Made by a program: the position numbers and the translations under genes. From Streptomyces sp. CB01373 (GTDB taxonomy: Bacteria; Actinomycetota; Actinomycetes; Streptomycetales; Streptomycetaceae), in assembly GCF_002803075.1 (NCBI RefSeq), contig NZ_NNBK01000030.1, forward strand, positions 1 to 64,000: DNA of 64,000 bases. Reading direction: 5' to 3'. Below are positions 55,623 through 63,995 of this stretch, one piece after another; the stretch's first letter is position 1, and the number at the start of each line of letters is the position of its first letter. Below the pieces are notes generated by a model. The model ran no database searches. It had not been told where the DNA came from and saw only the letters and a program-made list of their open reading frames with translations.

Positions 55623-56146
55623 CCACGTCCGCCGCCCACACGGTCGGGCTGCTCTCCGACCGCTCCGTACTGCTGTCCCTGCAGGAGATCGCGGAGGACA
55701 TCGGCACGGCCGACACCGGCCGTGCCCCCCTGGACATGGACGAGGCCGAGTCCCTGCTCGCGGCGCTGCTGACGGCCGGCGGGCAGCCCCCCGTCGCCGT
55801 CTCCGGGCTGCCGGAAGAGCGGTTGCTGAGTGTCGCCCGGGGGCTGCTCGCCCGTATCGCAGCGGACCCGGACACCGCAGGGCCCGCGGGTGTGGTGCTC
55901 GCCGACCCGCCGGCGGACGAGCAGATGTCCGTGGAGAGCGCCGTCACGGCGGCCGTCGTACTGGGCTCGCTGGTCGCCTGGCTCCAGACCAAGGTGGACA
56001 TCCGGATCAAGCGCAAGGAGGGCAAGTCGGAGTTCGAGTTCCGGCTGTCCAAGCCCTCCGCGTCCACCCCGCTCCTGCGCGAACTGTCCGAGGCCGTCGC
56101 CCGCCTCCTCGGCGGCGGTCCCCCCGGACCCCCGCCGCTGGCCTAG
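55619..56146 (+). CDS. small effector-associated-type protein, third gene of the CHAT operon
   Basis: This encodes 175 residues from ATG 55619, overlapping the CHAT stop (ATGA). The N-terminal half is helical and acidic. Residues ~100-160 (SAVTAAVVLGSLVAWLQTK, then VDIRIKRKEGKSEFEFRL) form a hydrophobic helix followed by a basic beta hairpin. This resembles the effector-associated constant component (EACC1) domains that accompany proteases and STAND NTPases in actinobacterial conflict systems. The tail is Gly/Pro-rich. It may be a target or adaptor of the CHAT protease. Domain naming is by resemblance only. Confidence 0.6.
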   Translation: MTTSAAHTVGLLSDRSVLLSLQEIAEDIGTADTGRAPLDMDEAESLLAALLTAGGQPPVAVSGLPEERLLSVARGLLARIAADPDTAGPAGVVLADPPADEQMSVESAVTAAVVLGSLVAWLQTKVDIRIKRKEGKSEFEFRLSKPSASTPLLRELSEAVARLLGGGPPGPPPLA

Positions 56147-56264
56147 TGACCCGAGTCAGAGATCTTCTGGTAGATCTCCGCTGTCGGGTCTGGGCGGGTA
56201 CCCCTGCCATCTGGCGAGGACCGTCTGACTCGACCGTCCTATCCCGGCCTTGGGGTACAGCGGT

Positions 56265-56486
56265 TGAACCTTCCCCTTGATCGTGGACACCTGGAGACTG
56301 GGACGTGAGGTTCCAGAGGAAGTAGTGCCAGGTGGGAAGTAAGAGCAACCGCAGCAGGCGGTACACGGAGGAGTTCAAACGGGACGCGGTTGCGCTCGTT
56401 CGCTCCTCCGGGAAGACCGTCACCGAGGTGGCCCGGGAGATCGCGGTCAACGCCGAGGGACTGCAGAACTGGGTCAAGCAGGACAC
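56265..56486 (+). mobile_element. truncated IS3-family element (left end and start of OrfA)
   Basis: These 222 nt are nearly identical, in inverted orientation, to 57561-57782. They hold the TGAACCTTCCCC terminal repeat and the first ~50 codons of an IS3 OrfA (SRRYTEEFKRDAVALV, TEVAREIAVNAE). The copy stops exactly where the intact-length element begins, so it was interrupted or deleted by that element. Confidence 0.8.
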
Positions 56487-56518
56487 GAAGCTTCCCCCTG
56501 ATCTTGGACACTCGATGC

Positions 56519-57413
56519 TTACGCCATGAGGGCGTGTTCTTGTTCGAGGCGCTGTCGGGTCTCCAGCGGGGTGAGGTAGCCCCAGCGTGGATGGCGGCGT
56601 AGGCGCTGTCGGTTGTAGAAGGTCTCGACGAAAGCGAGGATGTCCGCGCGGGCGCTGGGCCGGTCGGGCCAGCTGCGGGTTCCGATCTCCTCCTTCAGCA
56701 GTGCGAAGAAGGACTCGACGGCGGCGTTGTCGAAGCATGAGCCGGTGCGGCCCATGAATCTGCCGCAGTCCCAACCTGCCTATTTCACGCCGGAGTTCGT
56801 CGGAGGTGTATTCACTGCCGCGGTCCGAGTGCGCAATGCATCCGGGCTTCAGCTGCCCGAGTCCGGCGGCCATCTTCAGCGCGTCCACGACCAGGCCGGC
56901 GCGGTGGTGGTCGGCCATCGAGTAGCCGACGATCTCGCGGGTGGCGAGGTCCAGCCAGGTCGCCAGATACAGCCAGCCCTCGCCGGTGGCGATGTAGGTG
57001 ATGTCGCCGACCAGCTTCATCCCCGGCGCCGGTGCGGTGAAGTCGCGGCCGATCAGGTCCGGGGCGGGCACCGCCCTTTTGGCCGGGCGGGTCAGGCCCT
57101 TGCGCCTGCGCCGGGTGACACCGCTGATGCCGCGTTCACGCATGACGCGCTCGATCCGTTTGCGGTTCACGCGGTGTCCGAGCCGGCGCAGCCCGGCGTG
57201 GATGCGCGGCACCCCGTAGGTGGCTTTGGAGGCGAGGTGCAGCACGGTGATCTCGTGGGCCAGGGCGTCATCGGCGGCCTTCCTCGCCGAGCGCGTCTTC
57301 TCGCCGTCCAGCCACGCGTAGAAGGAGGAGCGTGCCACCTTCAGCAGCCGGCACAACAGAGCAACGTTATGGGTGGTCTTCTCCGTCTCGATGAATGCGA
57401 ACACATCGCTCAT
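56519..57413 (-). pseudogene. IS3-family transposase OrfB with frameshift
   Basis: From ATG 57413 the frame encodes the HTH_21 region (FAFIETEKTTHNVALLCRLL) and the start of the integrase core: GDITYIATGEGW (first Asp) and AHSDRGSEYTS (second Asp). Just after GLRQ, near 56760, the frame breaks. The remaining sequence, with the catalytic Glu (DNAAVESFFALLKEE) and normal end, is in another frame to 56519. The break separates the second Asp from the Glu, so the enzyme is inactive unless the indel is a sequencing error. Confidence 0.8.
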
Positions 57414-57715
57414 CGATCGCTCTCCTTCGCGAAGAAGACCGCCGCTTTTCGCAGTACCTCGATCGTCTCGGCCTGCTCGGCGGCCGGCCTCCGCAGCCGG
57501 CGCAGCTCTTCACGCTCGGCCGTCGTCAGCTCTCCCGGCGCCCCCTGCCCACGGTCGATCGTGTCCTGCTTGACCCAGTTCCGCAGTACCTCGGCGTTGA
57601 CCGCGATCTCCCGGGCCACCTCGGTGACGGTCTTCCCGGAGGAGCGAACGAGCGCAACCGCGTCCCGTTTGAACTCCTCCGTGTACCGCCTGCTGCGGTT
57701 GCTCTTACTTCCCAC
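57410..57715 (-). CDS. IS3-family transposase OrfA (helix-turn-helix)
   Basis: This encodes 101 residues from GTG 57715. It is an IS3 OrfA with the DNA-binding helix-turn-helix (YTEEFKRDAVALV, TEVAREIAVNAEVLRNW) and a C-terminal leucine-zipper-like helix (ELRRLRRPAAEQAETIEVL). It binds the element ends and normally joins OrfB through a programmed frameshift. Its stop overlaps the OrfB start (ATGA). The frame is intact. Confidence 0.85.
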   Translation of the reverse strand: MGSKSNRSRRYTEEFKRDAVALVRSSGKTVTEVAREIAVNAEVLRNWVKQDTIDRGQGAPGELTTAEREELRRLRRPAAEQAETIEVLRKAAVFFAKESDR

Positions 57716-57812
57716 CTGGCACTACTTCCTCTGGAACCTCACGTCCCAGTCTCCAGGTGTCCACGATCAAGGGGAAGGTTCACTGACCGGCAAGAAGCTG
57801 CTGCCTCTCGAA

Positions 57813-58679
57813 GGGCATTGTCACGTTGGCTGATCGGCCTGGGATGATCTTGTGGTTGGTCGTGCCGGGGAGGGGTTCGCTCGTGTCGTCCGCGTCGCCG
57901 TCGTACAGGGGCCACCGGTACCCGGTGGAAGTGATCGCCCACTGCGTGTGGCTGTACTTCCGCTTCCCGCTCAGCTTCCGCGAGGTGGAGGAGCTGATGC
58001 TGCAGCGCGGCGTGATCGTCTCTCACGAAACGGTCCGCCGCTGGTGTCTGAAGTTCGGGCAGGGCTACGCGAACGGACTGCGCCGCCGCCGGCCGCGGCC
58101 CGGGGATAAAGGGCATCTGGACGAGGTGTTCGTGAAGATCAACGGTGAGCTGACGTACCTGTGGCGGGCCGTCGACGCCGGCGGCAACGTCCTGGACATC
58201 CTTGTGCAGAACCGGCGGGACACCACCGCGGCCCGGCGGTTCTTCCGCTGCCTGCTGAAGAAGACGCGCGCGGTCCCGCGGGTGGTCGTCACCGACAAGC
58301 TGCGCTCCTACGGCGCCGCCCACCGCCAGGTCATGCCCTCCGTGGAACACCGCTCCCACAAGGGCCTGAACAACCGGGCCGAGAACAGCCACCAGCCCAC
58401 CCGGCAACACGAGCGCGCGATGAAAGGCTTCCGATCGGTGGGTGCCGCACAACGGTTCCTGGCCGCGTTCAGCGGCATCTCACCGCACTTCCGACCTCAC
58501 CGCCACCTGATGACCGCCTCGAACTACCGCACCAGATGACCATCCGCTTCGCCATCTGGGACCAGATCACCGGCGCTGCCAACCTGCCCACCACGGCCTG
58601 AACACCGGTCCGGGCCGCAGGCCCACCACGCCCCGACACACCATCAGACAGTCACGCACCCAACAACGTGACAACGCCC
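57813..58679 (+). mobile_element. IS6-family insertion sequence
   Basis: This is an 867-bp element bounded by inverted repeats GGGCATTGTCACGTTG (57813-57828) and its complement CAACGTGACAACGCCC (58664-58679), differing at one base. It contains one intact transposase gene. Flanking 8-mers do not match, so no target duplication is visible, possibly because of later rearrangement. Confidence 0.8.
57883..58539 (+). CDS. IS6-family transposase
   Basis: This encodes 218 residues from GTG 57883 (GGGGAGGGG ahead); a TTG at 57826 would add 19 residues. DDE catalysis is complete: HLDEVFVKI (Asp), VVVTDKLRSYGAA (Asp) and NNRAENSHQPTRQHERAMKGF, split at NRAE, with the Glu. The N-terminal helix-turn-helix is RFPLSFREVEELMLQRG. 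IS6 elements move by replicative cointegration, which can rearrange adjacent DNA. The protein appears intact and active-looking. Confidence 0.92.
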   Translation: MSSASPSYRGHRYPVEVIAHCVWLYFRFPLSFREVEELMLQRGVIVSHETVRRWCLKFGQGYANGLRRRRPRPGDKGHLDEVFVKINGELTYLWRAVDAGGNVLDILVQNRRDTTAARRFFRCLLKKTRAVPRVVVTDKLRSYGAAHRQVMPSVEHRSHKGLNNRAENSHQPTRQHERAMKGFRSVGAAQRFLAAFSGISPHFRPHRHLMTASNYRTR

Positions 58680-58870
58680 GCGCGAACATGCGGGCGGTCT
58701 CCCCAGCAGCCAGGTGCGCTGACACTCAAATCGAACGGCCCGTCGGAGCGCCTGTCCCCCACGCGAGCTACGCGCAGGTGTCCACCGTGAGGTGACGATT
58801 CGCGGACGCCGGATCCGTAGCGTTCGAGGCGTTGCGGCACCCCGGCCGCGGACCCGAAGGAGGAGCGTTC

Positions 58871-59707
58871 ATGAGGTTCGTCTGGCAGCTGTCGGCAGTC
58901 GTGGTGGTCGCCATGATCGGCAGTCAGGTGGTCGCCGCCGTGGAGAACCACCCCTGGCTCCAGCTCGTTCTGGGACTCCTGGTCTCCGTGCTCGCCGTAC
59001 TCGTCTACGGATGGGTGGTCAACAAGACCGAGCACCGCCCGGCCACCGAAGTGGCCCGTAAGGGTGCCGGGGCCGCGATCGGCCGGGGGATGCTGATCGG
59101 CGTCGCGATGTTCGGCGCCGTGATCACGAAAATCTACGTCAACGCGCACTACGAGATCAACGGCCTAGGCTCAGTCTCCGGCGCCGTGGGACTGATCGGA
59201 TTCATGGCGGCCGCCTCCGTGACGGAGGAACTGATCTTCCGGGGGGTCCTGTTCAGGATCATCGAGGAGCGCACCGGCACCTGGATCGCACTGACGCTGA
59301 CCGGACTGCTGTTCGGCCTCTCGCACCTCTTGAACCCCAACGCCGACCTGTGGGGCGCCCTCGCCATCGCGATCGAGGCCGGCGGCATGCTCGCCGCCGC
59401 CTACGCCGCGACCCGCACCCTGTGGCTGCCGATCGGCCTCCACTTCGGCTGGAACTTCGCGGCGGCCGGCATCTTCAGCACCGAGGTCTCCGGCAACAAC
59501 ACCCCACAGGGACTGCTGGACACCATGACGTCAGGCCCGACGTGGATCACCGGCGGCGACTTCGGACCGGAAGGCAGCGTGTACGCGGTGCTGTTCGGCG
59601 TACTGGTGACGATCGGGTTCATGTGGCTGGCCCACAAGCGCGGCAACCTGGTGCCCCGTCGGCGCGCCGACCGGATCGCCGCCACCCCCACTACACTGCC
59701 CCAGTGA
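58871..59707 (+). CDS. CPBP-family intramembrane metalloprotease
   Basis: This encodes 278 residues from ATG 58871 with AGGAG ahead. About seven hydrophobic segments surround the CPBP (Abi) motifs: VTEELIFRG with E119, E120 and R124 (EExxxR), then FGLSHLLNP and LHFGWNF supplying metal-binding His. Family members cleave membrane proteins or prenylated peptides. The stop overlaps the histidine kinase start (GTGA), so protease, kinase and response regulator form one operon. The protease may process the signal for that system or be one of its outputs. Confidence 0.88.
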   Translation: MRFVWQLSAVVVVAMIGSQVVAAVENHPWLQLVLGLLVSVLAVLVYGWVVNKTEHRPATEVARKGAGAAIGRGMLIGVAMFGAVITKIYVNAHYEINGLGSVSGAVGLIGFMAAASVTEELIFRGVLFRIIEERTGTWIALTLTGLLFGLSHLLNPNADLWGALAIAIEAGGMLAAAYAATRTLWLPIGLHFGWNFAAAGIFSTEVSGNNTPQGLLDTMTSGPTWITGGDFGPEGSVYAVLFGVLVTIGFMWLAHKRGNLVPRRRADRIAATPTTLPQ

Positions 59708-60852
59708 TCGGACTTCCGCGGATCCAGGAACTGTGGCGCCGGGCAGGCGCCACAGTCTGGTACCTCCCGCTCGCAGCGGTCCTGTTCGCCGCCTCGCTGG
59801 TCTACCACGACAACGGCACGGAGCTCGGCGGCCTGCCGACCCGCCCTTTCGACGCCCTGGCCCTCGCAGCGATCGCCCTCCAGTGCCTCCCACTCGCCGG
59901 ACGCCGGCGGTGGCCCGTCCTCTGCTTCGCCGTGGTGTCGATCGGCTTCGCCCTCGACCAGCTCCGCGGCTACCACTCACTCGCCGGCATCGCGCTGCCC
60001 ATCACGCTGTTGAGCGTGGCCTCCCACCTGGAACACCACAGGCGGGCAACCGCGATCGCCGCCTCCGTGGCATACGTCCCGCTGGCGGTCGCGCTCCACC
60101 GGGTCGGCCCCGGCGAACCGCCCGGTGAGTTCGTGACGTTCTACCTGGCCGTGGCACTCGCCTGGGGCGTCGGGGCATGGGTTCGTCACACCCGCGCCCT
60201 GGAGGCCGAGCGCCGCCGCCGCGCCGCCGAGGACACTCGCGCCGCCGAACGCGCCCGCATCGCCCGCGAACTCCACGACGTGGTGACCCACCACGTGACG
60301 GCGATGGTCGTACAGGCCGAGGCGGCCCGCTATCTGACCGCCGTCCCCGATCGCCTTGACCAGAGCCTGACAGCCGTCACCGACACCGGCCGCCGGGCCA
60401 TCACGGATCTGCGGCACCTGCTCGACCTGCTCAACCCCGATCACAGCACCGAGCCCAGGACCCCACCCGCCGGCCGGCTCCTCACCCTCGTCGAACAGAC
60501 ACGGCGGGCCGGTCAGCCCGTGGAGTTCACCGAAGAGGGCACACCGGCCGAGTCGACTGGCAGCGCCGACCTCGTGGCCTACCGGGTGGTGCAGGAGTCC
60601 CTGACGAACGCCCTCAAGTACGCCCACGGAAGACGCACTTCCGTCCGGGTGCGCCACGGCTCAGGAGAGATCACCGTGGAGGTCTGCACGGACGGCTCCG
60701 GCTCGAAGACCCCCGGACTCTCCGGGAGCGGGCGCGGCCTGGCCGGTCTCCGTGAACGGGTCGACGTCCTCGGCGGCGACTTCAGCGCGGAGGAACAGAA
60801 GGACGGCGGCTTCGTCGTCCGCGCCCACATACCCGCCGGGAGCCCGTCGTGA
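59704..60852 (+). CDS. NarL-type sensor histidine kinase
   Basis: This encodes 382 residues from GTG 59704, overlapping the protease stop. Four to six N-terminal membrane helices (about 15-155) form the sensor with no large external domain. The HisKA_3 dimerisation region is ERARIARELHDVV with phosphorylated H191. The ATP-binding domain ends with an N box (ESLTNALKYA) and a G-rich box (GSGRGLAGLRER). This is the standard Streptomyces partner of the response regulator, which overlaps its end by 4 nt. The small membrane sensor suggests detection of membrane or envelope stress. Confidence 0.92.
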   Translation: MIGLPRIQELWRRAGATVWYLPLAAVLFAASLVYHDNGTELGGLPTRPFDALALAAIALQCLPLAGRRRWPVLCFAVVSIGFALDQLRGYHSLAGIALPITLLSVASHLEHHRRATAIAASVAYVPLAVALHRVGPGEPPGEFVTFYLAVALAWGVGAWVRHTRALEAERRRRAAEDTRAAERARIARELHDVVTHHVTAMVVQAEAARYLTAVPDRLDQSLTAVTDTGRRAITDLRHLLDLLNPDHSTEPRTPPAGRLLTLVEQTRRAGQPVEFTEEGTPAESTGSADLVAYRVVQESLTNALKYAHGRRTSVRVRHGSGEITVEVCTDGSGSKTPGLSGSGRGLAGLRERVDVLGGDFSAEEQKDGGFVVRAHIPAGSPS

Positions 60853-61508
60853 CCGCCCCCATCCGCGTCCTGATCTGCGACGACCAGGTACTGATCCGCA
60901 CCGGACTGGCGACGATCATCGACGCCCAGCCCGATCTCGAGGTCGCGGCCGAGTGCGGGGACGGGCAAACCGCCGTCGACCTCGTCGGACAACTCCGCCC
61001 GGACGTCGTCGTGATGGACATCCGCATGCCGGTGCTCGACGGCATATCGGCCACCCGCCTCCTGGCCGGTGCCGACGTACCGCACCCCGTCAAAGTGCTC
61101 GTGGTGACGACGTTCAACCTCGACGAATACGTCTACGAGGCGCTCCGCGCCGGCGCGAGCGGCTTCCTCCTCAAGGACGCGCCACCGGCCCAACTGCTAC
61201 ACGGAATCCGGACCGTGGCGGCAGGCGCCGCACTGCTGGACCCCGAGGTGACACGCCAGCTCGTCGGCCGGTACGCCGTCCGGATCCGCCCCATCGAGGA
61301 CAGCGGGCCCGACGTCCCGCTGACTCCCCGCGAACTGGAGGTCCTACGCCTCATCGCGGACGGCCTCTCCAACAACGAGATCGCCGCGGCCCTCGTGATC
61401 AGCCGGGAGACGGTCAAGACCTTCGTCTCCCGCATCCTCACGAAGCTCGACCTCCGCGACCGCGTCCAGGCAGTCGTCTACGCCTACCGTCAGGGCCTGG
61501 TGTCCTGA
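60849..61508 (+). CDS. NarL/LuxR-family response regulator
   Basis: This encodes 219 residues from GTG 60849 (GTGA overlap with the kinase). The receiver domain carries the acidic pair D11/D12, phosphoacceptor D57 (VVVMDIRMP) and a late Lys (FLLKDAP). The C-terminal LuxR helix-turn-helix is LTPRELEVLRLIADGLSNNEIA then SRETVKTFVSRILTKL. It should be activated by the preceding kinase and control this operon or unlinked genes. Intact and normal length. Confidence 0.94.
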   Translation: MTAPIRVLICDDQVLIRTGLATIIDAQPDLEVAAECGDGQTAVDLVGQLRPDVVVMDIRMPVLDGISATRLLAGADVPHPVKVLVVTTFNLDEYVYEALRAGASGFLLKDAPPAQLLHGIRTVAAGAALLDPEVTRQLVGRYAVRIRPIEDSGPDVPLTPRELEVLRLIADGLSNNEIAAALVISRETVKTFVSRILTKLDLRDRVQAVVYAYRQGLVS

Positions 61509-61533
61509 AGCGGGCCACGGCCCCTGACGGGCC

Positions 61534-61716
61534 TCAGCTGCCGAGCCGCTGGGCGACCTCCGTCGCCCAGTACGTCAGGATCATCCGCGCACCCGCGCCA
61601 GATGCCCGTCAGGCTCTCCAGGATCGCCGCGTACCGGTCGATTCAGCCCTTCTCCGTGGCGGCCTCGATCATCGCGTACTCACCGCTGATCTGGTACGCC
61701 GCGACCGGCACGGCCA
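61534..61716 (-). pseudogene. hemB: 3' fragment of hemB (porphobilinogen synthase)
   Basis: The minus strand encodes the end of porphobilinogen synthase: PVAAYQISGEYAMIEAATEKG, split across lines of one frame. Next come ESLTGI and then ILTYWATEVAQRLGS with stop at 61534-61536. At least two indels and a premature stop separate these parts. Upstream (above 61716) the homology ends abruptly. It is a short dead copy of a housekeeping gene end, perhaps carried by a mobile element. Confidence 0.7.
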
Positions 61717-62182
61717 CCTTGGGTGGCTTTATCAAGCAGTGGTGGCGGCGGGCTGCCTGGAAGTCGGCAGTGGTGGCGTAGTCGGCTGTCCGCAGGGCCT
61801 GGTGCAGGGCAGCGGGAAGGTGGGGGCGGTGGCAGACCAGGGTCAGGTGGATACCGGTGACGGCGCGCAGTTGCAGGAGGCGCGTCGTACGGCGGGCTCC
61901 GGGGTGCGCGGCCGCCGCCGGGTTCTGGGATGCCTCGGCCAGCCACCGCCAGACCGTGAGCAGCGACCGCCCCCGCATCTGGCGCGAGTTCAGCCAGACC
62001 GCAGCCCTGCCCCCGGCGGCCCCTGGAAGACAAGCGATACCGTCACCATGATCAGGAGGAGTCTCCGACAGGACGCCCGCCCACATGATCACCATCGCAA
62101 GGCAACGCTCCGACCTGCATAAACAGCAGAAAACCCTGAGGATTCCCGAGGTTGCGCCTGCCGAAAAGCTCATTCGCCCAGT
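61717..62182 (-). other. remnant of an unrecognised minus-strand gene
   Basis: The minus-strand frame stays open through RSLLTVWRWLAEASQNP, LLQLRAVTGIHLTLVCHRPH and ALHQALRTADYATTADFQ before entering the hemB fragment. The sequence is protein-like but matches nothing I know, and it has no proper end. It may be the middle of a lost gene. Confidence 0.3.
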
Positions 62183-62290
62183 TCAGGCGGCATGTCGGTA
62201 CTCGTGGAGGATGCCGCCGAGTCGTTGGCGTCGTCGTATGTCGAGGTGGGTGATCTGCTCCGGCCTCGTCCGGCCACGCGATATGCGGCG
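62183..62290 (-). pseudogene. transposase C-terminal fragment
   Basis: About 30 minus-strand codons read RPEQITHLDIRRRQRLGGIL then HEYRHAA and a stop. This resembles the final residues of integrase-core transposases in Streptomyces, which end LGGLINEYEPAA. Nothing else of the element is present. Confidence 0.45.
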
Positions 62291-62381
62291 GGAGCTCAGC
62301 ACGCATGTCCGGCTGTACCCGGTCCGGGTGACGCTGCCCGGACGGGAGAACTCCGGCGAGCGCCGGAGCGTCGTGCCGGGT

Positions 62382-62591
62382 ATGAGGCCGATCAACGACG
62401 CGCATGTGGCGGAGCCGGGACTTGCGGTGGTGGAGATCGCGGCCGCCGATGACCAGACGGCGTTCGCCGTCCAGGAGCTGCTCGCCACCCGGTGGGCGAT
62501 TGCACCGGCGGACCGCACAACCCACGAGCCGGGCGAGCCAGGCGTACGGCTGCGCTGCTACCTGGACCTGCGCCAGCAGCCCGAGCCATAA
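62382..62591 (+). CDS. DUF6207 family protein
   Basis: This encodes 69 residues from ATG 62382. The sequence (MRPINDAHVAEPGLAVVEI, then ADDQTAFAVQELLATRWA, then EPGVRLRCYLDL) matches the short DUF6207 proteins frequent in Streptomyces. These have a start close to here and end RCYLDLRQ. The frame is open further upstream but without matching sequence. The function of the family is unknown. Confidence 0.75.
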   Translation: MRPINDAHVAEPGLAVVEIAAADDQTAFAVQELLATRWAIAPADRTTHEPGEPGVRLRCYLDLRQQPEP

Positions 62592-62734
62592 AACTGCGCA
62601 AAGGCGTGTTCAGCTTCCTCGTACCGGGCCGCAGCGGGCCGGACGGCTCGTGCAGCGGTGCGGCGGGCCGCATCGCGGTCGGGTTCGTGCGGGTGGCCGC
62701 ACAGGCCGCGTCCGGGGCTTGCCGGTCCAGCGGC

Positions 62735-62975
62735 TCAGGGCGCGGCCTGTGCGGCGTTTCCCTGGCGGATGCGCTCGAGGAGGTCGTGGTGCAGGGCTTT
62801 CGGTCCGGCGGGGGGGCAGGGGGACGGGGCTGCCGGTGAGGGTGTACCACTCCTCGGCGCCGGTGTACTGGACGGCGATGTGGGCCTGTCCTCGGGGCAC
62901 AGGCAGGTGGCGAGGGTGAGGTCGCCGGTAATGACGCCGACCTCGTCGGTCATCGCCCCGCCGGGCCCGGGTCTG
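62735..62975 (-). pseudogene. degenerate paralogue of the 94-residue HNH-partner protein
   Basis: The minus strand carries GPGGAMTDEVGVITGDLTLA, then after a frame change HIAVQYTGAEEWYTLTGSP, then back to GPKALHHDLLERIRQGNAA. The order and wording follow the protein at 44645-44929, but with two frameshifts and no proper start. No nuclease gene lies next to it. The upstream end touches the MITE-like element. Confidence 0.7.
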
Positions 62976-63273
62976 TCAAACGAACGGCTCTGTCTCACTT
63001 TCGGTGGTGACAGAAAGTGAGAATTAGGCATCTCCGTCTTGCGAAGAGTGCGGTTGGTGCTCTGACCTCGATGCTTTGAAGCGGATGGCAGCACATCGGG
63101 GTCGCTGAGCTTGCCGCGCCGAACTCTCACGGACAGACACCGAGCCGATCGGCCGACTCCAGGGAACGACCGCTGCGGTGCGCGGACCTGCGGGTTCATG
63201 ATCGACGGCCTCTTTGCCGCCGTCATAACTTTCTGTCACCACCGAAATTGAGACAGGGCCCGTTAAATTGACA
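62974..63273. mobile_element. 300-bp MITE-like element
   Basis: Inverted repeats at 62990-63018 and 63228-63256 agree at 28 of 29 positions. The similarity extends outward, less perfectly, to TGTCAA at 62974 and its complement at 63273. The interior of about 210 nt holds no gene. A short element with long terminal repeats and no transposase is typical of a MITE mobilised by another IS. Confidence 0.6.
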
Positions 63274-63347
63274 CACCCCCTCACGAAGTACTCGACCGCT
63301 GTGCATGCAGTCGCCTGTTAATGCCGGGCGGATGATTGCCCTGCAGA
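63274..63347. other. short spacer
   Basis: No gene or strong motif is seen between the MITE-like element and the end of the last gene. Confidence 0.4.
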
Positions 63348-63995
63348 TCACGACAAGGCGTGGAGAGTCCAGTGCAGGTCTTCTGAATCCGGGCAGGCCT
63401 GCCAGGATTTCAGCAGTCCGGTTGCTGCCAGCTGGTCCAAGGTGCCGGGCAGTACGGCAGGTGAGACACCGCAGGCGCGTGCCATCTGGTCGAGCTCGCA
63501 CAGGCCGCTGCCGGCGTGCGGATCGGTGTGTGCTGCGAGGTAGAGATGCATCAGTTGCGGCACCGGGCCGATTGCTCCTGCTGTGGAGGCGCGCAGTGCC
63601 CAGTCCGCCGCGCGCATTCGGTCGGGGCGGGCTGGGGCTTGGCCAAGCACTGCGGCGTCGAGTAGGGCGACAACGATCTCGTTGGCCGTGCTTTCGGGGA
63701 GTGGGCGTAGCCAACGCGCGTGTTCCAGTTCGCGCCACGGGCCTGGGGTGGTGTTGAGGCGGAGGCTGCGCAGCACGCCTTTGGAGAGTCTGGCTTCCAT
63801 GGTGGTGCTCATGCGGAGGGCGCATTGCAGGGCCAGCAGGCGTGCGGCGGCCGAGGTGCCTGCGGGAAGCGCCGCGGCCAGGTAGCTGAGCATTTCGCGT
63901 ACCCGGATCTGTTCGCCTGGCCCCTTGGGGCGGCGTCTGTGTCGTCGGCCGGTTTCCGGCTGCAGCGGTGCGCGGGTGAGGACGGTGTCGGGCAC
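63348..63995 (-). CDS. hypothetical protein with a C-terminal winged-helix-like region, possibly running past the window
   Basis: There are 215 codons from GTG 63995, but the frame is open to the window edge, so the true start may lie beyond it. An Arg-rich start is followed by a helical body (REMLSYLAAALPAGTSAAARLLALQ, seen as two helices; ANEIVVALLDAAVLG). The C-terminal region LDQMARACGVSPAVLPGTLDQLAATGLL resembles a winged helix-turn-helix. Proteins of this kind occur on Streptomyces accessory DNA; a regulatory role is a guess. Confidence 0.55.
   Translation of the reverse strand: MPDTVLTRAPLQPETGRRHRRRPKGPGEQIRVREMLSYLAAALPAGTSAAARLLALQCALRMSTTMEARLSKGVLRSLRLNTTPGPWRELEHARWLRPLPESTANEIVVALLDAAVLGQAPARPDRMRAADWALRASTAGAIGPVPQLMHLYLAAHTDPHAGSGLCELDQMARACGVSPAVLPGTLDQLAATGLLKSWQACPDSEDLHWTLHALS

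Larger units (their letters stand above)
56486..57782 (-). mobile_element. IS3-family insertion sequence
   Basis: This is a ~1.3-kb element in minus orientation. Terminal inverted repeats are TGAACCTTCCCCTTGATCGT at the 57782 end and the matching GAAGCTTCCCCCTGATCTT at the 56486 end. It encodes OrfA and a frameshifted OrfB. Its left end abuts another, truncated copy of itself. No target-site duplication could be recognised. Confidence 0.8.
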
